Shown: positions 23,542 to 27,590 of the stretch, one piece after another
Layout of the letters: every line of letters begins with the position of its first letter
Numbering within the stretch: position 1 is the first letter of the stretch
DNA from: CAG-170 sp022779365
GTDB taxonomy: Bacteria; Bacillota; Clostridia; Oscillospirales; Oscillospiraceae
Reading direction: 5' to 3'
DNA length: 27,590 nt
Assembly (NCBI GenBank): GCA_022779365.1
Contig: JALFSI010000001.1
Location: 1-27,590 of the forward strand
Made by a program: the position numbers and the translations under genes
Notes under the pieces: generated by a model
The model's input: the letters and a program-made list of their open reading frames with translations, nothing else
What the model was told of the DNA's origin: nothing
The model's database searches: none

Positions 23542-24179
23542 TCTGCCGCTCCGATCCTGGAAAATTGTCGCTTGCCGGTCACAGACCCGTACTGATCTGT
23601 CTGCTCGCCCGGAAATACGATGAGCAGGACCTTGCCCAGCACGCAGCTCTCATCCACGCAGCCGACGGGCGCAAAGCGGCTGTCGGCTGAGTGATTGCGA
23701 TTGTCGCCCATCACAAAGATCGAGCCCTCCGGCACGGTGACGGGATAGTCCAGCGACACCCCATAAGCACCATAGCTTTCATACGTCGGCTCAAAGGTGT
23801 ACGGCTCATCGAGCCGCGCGCCGTCCACATACACCTCACCGGCGTCAAAATCAATATCGACTGTTTGACCGCCGGTCGCGATAACGCGCTTGACGATCGG
23901 ACCTTCATTTTCGAAATACGGCACGTTCATCACCACGATGTCGCCCGCCTTGATGTCACGGTAGAGGACGTTGCTCTCCAGCACCAGATAGTCCCGATCG
24001 ACAAACGTGGGATACATCGAGCTGCCGTCCACGCCGACAAGTCGAAAGAAGAACACAAACAGGATCGTGATGACCGAGAGCATATACACCAGATCCTGCA
24101 GCATCGAAAACGCCTCATAGCCCTTGGGCGCTTTGGCTTTGGGCTGCTGTTCGGCGGGCTTATTATCGTCTTGAAGCAT
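23538..24179 (-). CDS. lepB: Signal peptidase I
   Basis: A 213-residue membrane protease that removes signal peptides from secreted proteins. A charged cytoplasmic N-terminus is followed by one membrane helix (about 28-49), then the catalytic Ser54 in GSSMYPT and Lys97 in GPIVKRVIATGG; the late GDNRNHSADSR motif is present. The frame is open far upstream, but that part overlaps the rplS end, its terminator and the lepB promoter, so it is not coding. ATG 24179 is chosen: GGGGAG is 6 nt upstream. It is the first gene of a seven-gene operon. Confidence 0.97.
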   Translation of the reverse strand: MLQDDNKPAEQQPKAKAPKGYEAFSMLQDLVYMLSVITILFVFFFRLVGVDGSSMYPTFVDRDYLVLESNVLYRDIKAGDIVVMNVPYFENEGPIVKRVIATGGQTVDIDFDAGEVYVDGARLDEPYTFEPTYESYGAYGVSLDYPVTVPEGSIFVMGDNRNHSADSRFAPVGCVDESCVLGKVLLIVFPGEQTDQYGSVTGKRQFSRIGAAE

Positions 24180-24245
24180 AGTACGCTCCCCTGTCTGTTC
24201 CAAACTCGGGTGGCAGTAAGGCGCATACCACCCCATATTGACCAC

Positions 24246-24251
24246 ATTATA
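24246..24251 (-). promoter_or_regulatory. -10 box of the lepB operon promoter
   Basis: A perfect TATAAT on the minus strand, 67 bp before the lepB start codon and just past the rplS terminator. The -35 region at 17-18 bp (TTTTCT) is poor. Transcription would begin near 24239. Confidence 0.6.
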
Positions 24252-24306
24252 CACAATTTCCCGCCATAAGAAAAGGGGGCGGCAAAAATTTTGCGCAGGA
24301 ACGCAG

Positions 24307-24334
24307 AAAAAGCGAAGCCGAACGGCTTCGCTTT
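24307..24334 (-). terminator. Intrinsic terminator of rplS
   Basis: Near-perfect palindromic stem (24309-24320 with 24323-24334) closed by a tight loop, followed by TTTTTC in the sense of transcription. It starts 17 bp after the rplS stop codon and separates rplS from the lepB operon. Confidence 0.92.
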
Positions 24335-24351
24335 CACTGCACAGATTTGGT

Positions 24352-24693
24352 TTAGACTTTTTCCTTGACCTTGGCAGCCTTGCCGAGACGATCACGCAGG
24401 TAGTAGAGCTTCGCTCTGCGGACCTTGCCGCGACGGACAGTCTCCACGTCCACAACGTTGGGCGCATGCACGGGGAACACCTTTTCGCAGCCGACACCGT
24501 AGGAAATACGGCGCACGGTGATGCTTTCTTCGATGCCGCCATGCTTCTTGGCAATGATCGTACCCTCGAATGCCTGCACTCTCTCGCGCGAGCCTTCTTT
24601 GATCTTGACATGAACACGAACCGTATCGCCGACGTTCATTTCGGGCAGTTCCTTCTTCATGTACTGGCTGGTCAGAGCCTTCATCAGATCCAT
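24352..24693 (-). CDS. rplS: 50S ribosomal protein L19
   Basis: A 113-residue protein of the large subunit, at the interface between subunits. The whole family pattern is present: MDLMKALTSQYMKKELPEMNVGDTVRVHVKI, EGSRERVQAFEGTIIAKKHGGI, RRISYGVGCEKVFPVHAPNV and RRGKVRRAKLYYLRDRLGKAAKVKE. The frame is open 37 codons upstream, but this covers the leader; the ATG at 24693 has AAGGAGG 8 nt before it. It is a single-gene unit with its own promoter and terminator, placed upstream of lepB-ylqF-rnhB as in many Firmicutes. Confidence 0.98.
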   Translation of the reverse strand: MDLMKALTSQYMKKELPEMNVGDTVRVHVKIKEGSRERVQAFEGTIIAKKHGGIEESITVRRISYGVGCEKVFPVHAPNVVDVETVRRGKVRRAKLYYLRDRLGKAAKVKEKV

Positions 24694-24788
24694 AACTTTG
24701 TCCTCCTTCAAATTAAGACGTTCATGCCGCAGGAAATGCCGCTGTACACTCGTACCGGCTGCGACAGAGGACCACCTTTTCAACAGAC
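24694..24788 (-). ncRNA. Structured 5' leader of rplS (candidate L19 leader)
   Basis: About 95 nt between the predicted start of transcription and rplS. It can fold as GCCGGTAC-GAGT-GTAC-AG-CGGC (24759-24738), with an outer CGCA/TGCG pairing around it. A leader motif upstream of L19 genes is known in Firmicutes (Rfam L19 leader) and is thought to mediate autoregulation. I cannot confirm the match to that model by eye. Confidence 0.5.
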
Positions 24789-24794
24789 CATGGG

Positions 24795-24823
24795 ATTTTA
24801 TCATATTTCTGGTGCAAAATCAA
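24795..24823 (-). promoter_or_regulatory. Promoter of rplS
   Basis: TTGATT (24823-24818), 17-bp spacer, and TAAAAT (24800-24795) with an extended TGA directly before it. It sits in the short AT-rich gap after the glycerate kinase stop codon. Confidence 0.75.
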
Positions 24824-24836
24824 GAGGTTTTTTCAA

Positions 24837-26075
24837 TTATTTTGCAGCATCCGCACAGAGCGCGACGGCGACGTCGTTGACGTTTGTGCCGGTCGGTCCT
24901 GTGATGAGCAGCGCGTCCGCCAGCTTCAGCGCATGATAGGCGTTGTTTTCCTCCAGCGCGCGGCGGATGGGATAGCCTGCCGCGTCCAAACGCGCGGCGG
25001 TCTCGCCGTCACAGATGCCGCCGGCGGCGTCCGTCGGACCGTCCGTGCCGTCGCTCCCGACGCTGAAAATGACGATGTCCCGCGTGCCACGGATGCCCTC
25101 CGCCGCCGCGAGTGCCAGCTCCTGATTGCGTCCGCCCTTGCCCTGCCCCGTCACATGAACAATGGTCTCGCCGCCTGCGATGAGCGCGCAGGGGCGCTTC
25201 GTCTGCGCGAGCGCACGCTTTGCCAGCTCCGCGCCCGCCTCGCGCGCCTCACAGTCCAAGCTGTCGGTCAAGATCTCCGGCGCATAACCAAGCTGCGCGC
25301 AGCGCTCTGCCGCCGCCGCGCATAAAAGGCGCACGCTGCCGATGATCTGCGTTTGCACATTGTCCGCGCGCTTGGGCGTTTCCTCCGCGAGGCAGCGGCG
25401 CGCCGCGTCCGACAGGCGCAGATGGTATTTTTCCGCGATCGCCTGCGCCTCGGCGCAGGTGCTCGAATCCGGGTATGCCGGGCCGGAGGCAATCATATCC
25501 AGCCGGTCGCCGACCACGTCGGACAGCACGATGCTCAGCACCCGCGCGGGCGCGCAGAGCTCTGCAAACCGCCCGCCCTTGACACACGACAGCCGCTTGC
25601 GGATAGTGTTGATCTCCACAATATCCGCACCGCAGGCAAGAAGCTGCTGTGTAATGTCCCGCAAGTCCTCCGGCGGAATTTTCGGCAGCTCAAACAGCGC
25701 GCTGCCGCCGCCGGAGAGCAGGAACAGCACCGTATCGTCCGCTCGCAGGTCGGATACCAGCTCCAACGCGCGGCGCGTGGCGGCAAAGCCGTTTTCATCC
25801 GGGACGGGATGCGCCGCCTCCATGCAGCGAACACCCGGGATCTTACCGCGAACATGGTCGTATTTCGTGATGACGAGTCCCGTTGTGACCGCGCCCGGCA
25901 GCGTCTGCACGGCGGTGCTTGCCATCTGCCACGCCGCCTTGCCGACGGCGATCAGAATGACCCGTCCGGGGAATGTGCGCCCCGTGAGCGCGGCGCGGAC
26001 GGCGCTGTCCGGCTGGACGGCGCGGATGGCGTACTCTAAAATGTCGCGCGCATCGGCGCGCACGTCTCTTTGCAT
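24837..26075 (-). CDS. Glycerate kinase of the MOFRL/DUF4147 family
   Basis: A 412-residue kinase predicted to phosphorylate glycerate to 2-phosphoglycerate, linking glycerate or tartronate-semialdehyde breakdown to glycolysis. Typical motifs are VGKAAWQMA, the glycine-rich LLSGGGSALFELP, INTIRKRLSCVKGGRF, SDVVGDRLDMIASGP, and the C-terminal MOFRL segment with GGETIVHVTGQGKGGRNQELAL and GSDGTDGPTDAAG. The frame reaches a TTG at 26099, but ATG 26075 is chosen because GAGG stands 8 nt upstream and homologues begin there. It stands alone, with the divergent NahK-like gene on one side and the rplS promoter on the other; no terminator is seen after it. Confidence 0.92.
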   Translation of the reverse strand: MQRDVRADARDILEYAIRAVQPDSAVRAALTGRTFPGRVILIAVGKAAWQMASTAVQTLPGAVTTGLVITKYDHVRGKIPGVRCMEAAHPVPDENGFAATRRALELVSDLRADDTVLFLLSGGGSALFELPKIPPEDLRDITQQLLACGADIVEINTIRKRLSCVKGGRFAELCAPARVLSIVLSDVVGDRLDMIASGPAYPDSSTCAEAQAIAEKYHLRLSDAARRCLAEETPKRADNVQTQIIGSVRLLCAAAAERCAQLGYAPEILTDSLDCEAREAGAELAKRALAQTKRPCALIAGGETIVHVTGQGKGGRNQELALAAAEGIRGTRDIVIFSVGSDGTDGPTDAAGGICDGETAARLDAAGYPIRRALEENNAYHALKLADALLITGPTGTNVNDVAVALCADAAK

Positions 26076-26109
26076 ACTCTTTCCCTCGCAAATTCTCAAT
26101 TTTCCTATT

Positions 26110-26137
26110 ATTGTACTTACCGCGTTGTGGCTTGCAA
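26110..26137 (-). promoter_or_regulatory. Promoter of the glycerate kinase gene
   Basis: TTGCAA (26137-26132), 16-bp spacer, and TACAAT (26115-26110, 5 of 6) on the minus strand. The leader would be about 30 nt. Confidence 0.5.
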
Positions 26138-26212
26138 ACTGGCAAAATCGCTAAAAATGCACGTCTAACTTTGTAGCGGTCACCAAGACGGACGGGTACG
26201 CGCGTAACGTGA

Positions 26213-26241
26213 TTGACGGCGCGCGGCGCGGCGTATATACT
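26213..26241 (+). promoter_or_regulatory. Promoter of the NahK-like kinase gene
   Basis: TTGACG (5 of 6), a very GC-rich 17-bp spacer, and TATACT (5 of 6). Transcription would start near 26248, about 32 nt before the start codon. Confidence 0.7.
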
Positions 26242-26279
26242 TAAAACATAAATATCGCGCCTGATTGGAGGGTCACCCT

Positions 26280-27359
26280 ATGAAAACCGAACTGATGGAC
26301 GTTTTACAGCAGTTTGCACTGGACGCAGAGCCGATCTCCTGCTCGCCCTACGGCTGCGGGCACATCAACGTCACCTATCTCGCGCAGACGGCGAGCGGGC
26401 GGCGCTATATCCTGCAAAAGATCAACGACCGCACGTTTCACGACATCCCGGCGCTGATGCACAACATCGTGCTCGTCACCGAGCACCTGCAAAGGAAGGT
26501 CCAGCCGCCGATGCAGGCGCTCCAGCTTGTGCGCACGCTGAATGGCGGCGCGTATCTGGAGCACAGCGGCTCCTGGCGCGTGTACGATTTTGTGGAAAAC
26601 TCGCTGTGCCTCCAGCAGCCGGAGTCGGATCGGGATTTTTATGAGGCGGCAAGCGGCTTTGGCGCGTTCCGCCAGATGCTCACCGACTTCCCGGCGGAGC
26701 AGCTCCATGAGACCATCCCGAATTTTCACAACACGCCGCTGCGCCTTACCGCGCTGCGCGAAAAGGCGGCGGAAGACCCCATGCACCGCGCGGGCGCGGT
26801 CACGGCGGAGATCGACTTCGCCCTGTCGCGCGCGGACGAAATGGGAAAAATTCAGGCGCTTCTGGACGCGGGCGCGCTGCCGCTTTGCGTCACGCACAAC
26901 GACACGAAGCTCAATAACGTTCTCTTTGACGCCGCCACGCGGCACGCGCTGTGCGTGATCGACCTCGACACGGTCATGCCCGGTACAAGCCTGTTTGACT
27001 TTGGCGACGCCATCCGCTTCGGCGCGGCGACGGCTGCGGAGGACGTGACCGACCTGTCACGGATGCGCCTGAGCCTCGACCGCTTCCGCGCGTTTACAAA
27101 GGGCTACCTCACCGCGTGCCCCGGCATGAGCGCGCAGGAGCTGGAGCTGCTGCCGCTGGCGTCCAAGATCATGACGATCGAATGCGGCGCGCGCTTCCTG
27201 ACTGACCATCTGGACGGCGACCATTACTTCTCCATCCACCGCAGCGGGCACAACCTTGACCGCTGCCGCACACAGTTCAAGCTCGCCGTTGACATGGAGC
27301 AGCACTGGGACGAAATGCACGCCATCGTGCAGGAGGAAGCGGCAAAGCTCCGATACTAA
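26280..27359 (+). CDS. NahK-like N-acetylhexosamine 1-kinase (APH fold)
   Basis: A 359-residue phosphotransferase with an aminoglycoside-kinase fold, and the only plus-strand gene. Sequence recalled for bifidobacterial NahK matches along the whole length: YGCGHINVTYL, RRYILQKIN, SWRVYDFVE, FHNTPLRL, the catalytic VTHNDTKLNNVLFD (Asp208), the metal-binding VIDLDTVMPGTSLFDFGDAIRFGA (Asp228), ECGARFLTDHLDGDHYF and HNLDRCRTQFKL. NahK makes GlcNAc-1-P or GalNAc-1-P from host glycans in the lacto-N-biose pathway. The other genes of that pathway are absent here, so the substrate may differ. ATG 26280 has GGAGG 8 nt upstream; the frame continues to a TTG at 26265. Confidence 0.85.
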   Translation: MKTELMDVLQQFALDAEPISCSPYGCGHINVTYLAQTASGRRYILQKINDRTFHDIPALMHNIVLVTEHLQRKVQPPMQALQLVRTLNGGAYLEHSGSWRVYDFVENSLCLQQPESDRDFYEAASGFGAFRQMLTDFPAEQLHETIPNFHNTPLRLTALREKAAEDPMHRAGAVTAEIDFALSRADEMGKIQALLDAGALPLCVTHNDTKLNNVLFDAATRHALCVIDLDTVMPGTSLFDFGDAIRFGAATAAEDVTDLSRMRLSLDRFRAFTKGYLTACPGMSAQELELLPLASKIMTIECGARFLTDHLDGDHYFSIHRSGHNLDRCRTQFKLAVDMEQHWDEMHAIVQEEAAKLRY

Positions 27360-27374
27360 AAAACGCATAAATGT

Positions 27375-27413
27375 GCGGATCGCCGGCAGTTTTGAAAACT
27401 GCCGGCGATCCGC
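27375..27413 (+). terminator. 39-nt near-perfect palindrome after the NahK-like gene
   Basis: Two 19-bp complementary arms (27375-27393 and 27395-27413) around one base, 15 bp past the stop codon. As RNA it forms a 15-bp GC-rich stem with a loop of TTTT-G-AAAA. No T-run follows on the plus strand; on the minus strand TTTTTT comes about 10 nt beyond. It is probably a terminator, possibly working in both directions. Confidence 0.7.
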
Positions 27414-27456
27414 TTATGGGAATATGGGAAGGAAAAAGAGAGGGGGCATACTTATA

Positions 27457-27576
27457 CTAGAATCTGTTAAAAAGCTTGAAGAGCTTTTTATAGCGCCAAC
27501 GGCGCGTCAGATTCTGCATGAGACGGCGCAGCGTGCATTCGCACGATGCGAGTGTGCGTAGCACACGGGATTCTTG
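27457..27576. repeat. Structured intergenic element with a three-way junction
   Basis: The 57 nt at 27459-27515 can fold completely: outer stem 27459-27466 with 27508-27515 (8 bp), inner hairpin 27469-27476 with 27482-27489 (8 bp), and inner hairpin 27493-27497 with 27501-27505 (5 bp). Two more hairpins follow: 27532-27536 with 27541-27545, and 27552-27557 with 27561-27566. A second copy of GATTCT at 27569-27574 can also pair with the left end. A 45-codon frame (27424-27561) crosses it without a ribosome binding site. It may be a dispersed repeat or small mobile relic, and could continue beyond the window. Confidence 0.55.
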
Positions 27577-27590
27577 ATTCAATATTTTAA

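Noticed and set aside
24180..24617. N-terminal extension of signal peptidase I by about 146 residues
   Set aside because: The extension overlaps the rplS end, its terminator and the lepB promoter, and its composition is not protein-like. The start at 24179 has a ribosome binding site and matches the family.
27424..27561. 45-codon frame crossing the three-way junction
   Set aside because: No Shine-Dalgarno before the ATG and the sequence is almost fully accounted for by base pairing. It is left as a possibility, not called as a gene.
1..27590. Search for CRISPR arrays, tRNA or rRNA genes, phage genes or a defence system
   Set aside because: No regularly spaced direct repeats, cloverleaf-type genes, integrase, transposase or toxin-antitoxin pair could be recognised. 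The window is essentially core genome.

Overview
The window looks like a chromosomal segment from a GC-rich, spore-forming member of the Clostridia, most likely an Oscillospirales (Ruminococcaceae/Oscillospiraceae-type) gut bacterium. The evidence is the fused IspH-ribosomal S1 protein, a YtfJ/GerW-type sporulation protein, classic Firmicutes housekeeping neighbourhoods (scpA-scpB, tig-clpP-clpX, lepB-ylqF-rnhB) and strong AGGAGG-type ribosome binding sites in GC-rich DNA. The taxonomic placement is inference. I recognise 28 protein genes; 27 lie on the minus strand and one on the plus strand. No rRNA, tRNA, CRISPR array, prophage or complete insertion sequence is visible.

Layout by transcription unit, low to high coordinates (genes named in transcription order). 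(1) 1-1700: a sugar ABC transporter starting with a ChvE/MglB-like lipoprotein and then an ATPase that runs off the window, preceded by a long palindrome-rich leader. (2) 1844-6699: an RpiR-type regulator, an HI0933-family flavoprotein, cmk and the ispH-S1 fusion, with a promoter at one end and an intrinsic terminator at the other. (3) 6710-11641: site-2 protease, scpA, scpB, a DUF2953 protein, ytfJ, a D,D-carboxypeptidase and an RsuA-type pseudouridine synthase. (4) 11666-11937: a 272-bp intergenic element with near-perfect terminal inverted repeats, with no convincing gene. (5) 11979-15090: lon and engB, ending in a clear terminator. (6) 15087-18580: tig, clpP, clpX, a folding and proteolysis unit directly upstream of lon. 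(7) 18601-24260: lepB, ylqF, rnhB, a YraN nuclease-family gene, an M19 dipeptidase, thrC and a metallophosphoesterase, each overlapping the next by a few bases. (8) 24309-24823: rplS with its own promoter, structured leader and terminator. (9) 24837-27413: a MOFRL-type glycerate kinase and a divergent NahK-like N-acetylhexosamine kinase sharing a 204-bp control region. (10) 27424-27590: a second structured intergenic element that reaches the window end.

Most of the content is ordinary core biology: septation and chromosome condensation (ScpAB), cell wall (carboxypeptidase), isoprenoids (IspH), ribosome assembly (EngB, YlqF, L19, S1, pseudouridine synthase), secretion (LepB) and protein quality control (Tig, ClpXP, Lon). 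The sugar transporter and NahK-like kinase suggest uptake and phosphorylation of host- or diet-derived sugars. I see no obvious undescribed defence or mobile system. The most interesting signals are the ispH-S1 junction, where an A7 run, a strong internal Shine-Dalgarno and a hidden ATGA stop-start suggest that three proteins could come from one reading frame; the terminal-inverted-repeat element; and the compact three-way-junction element at the right end.
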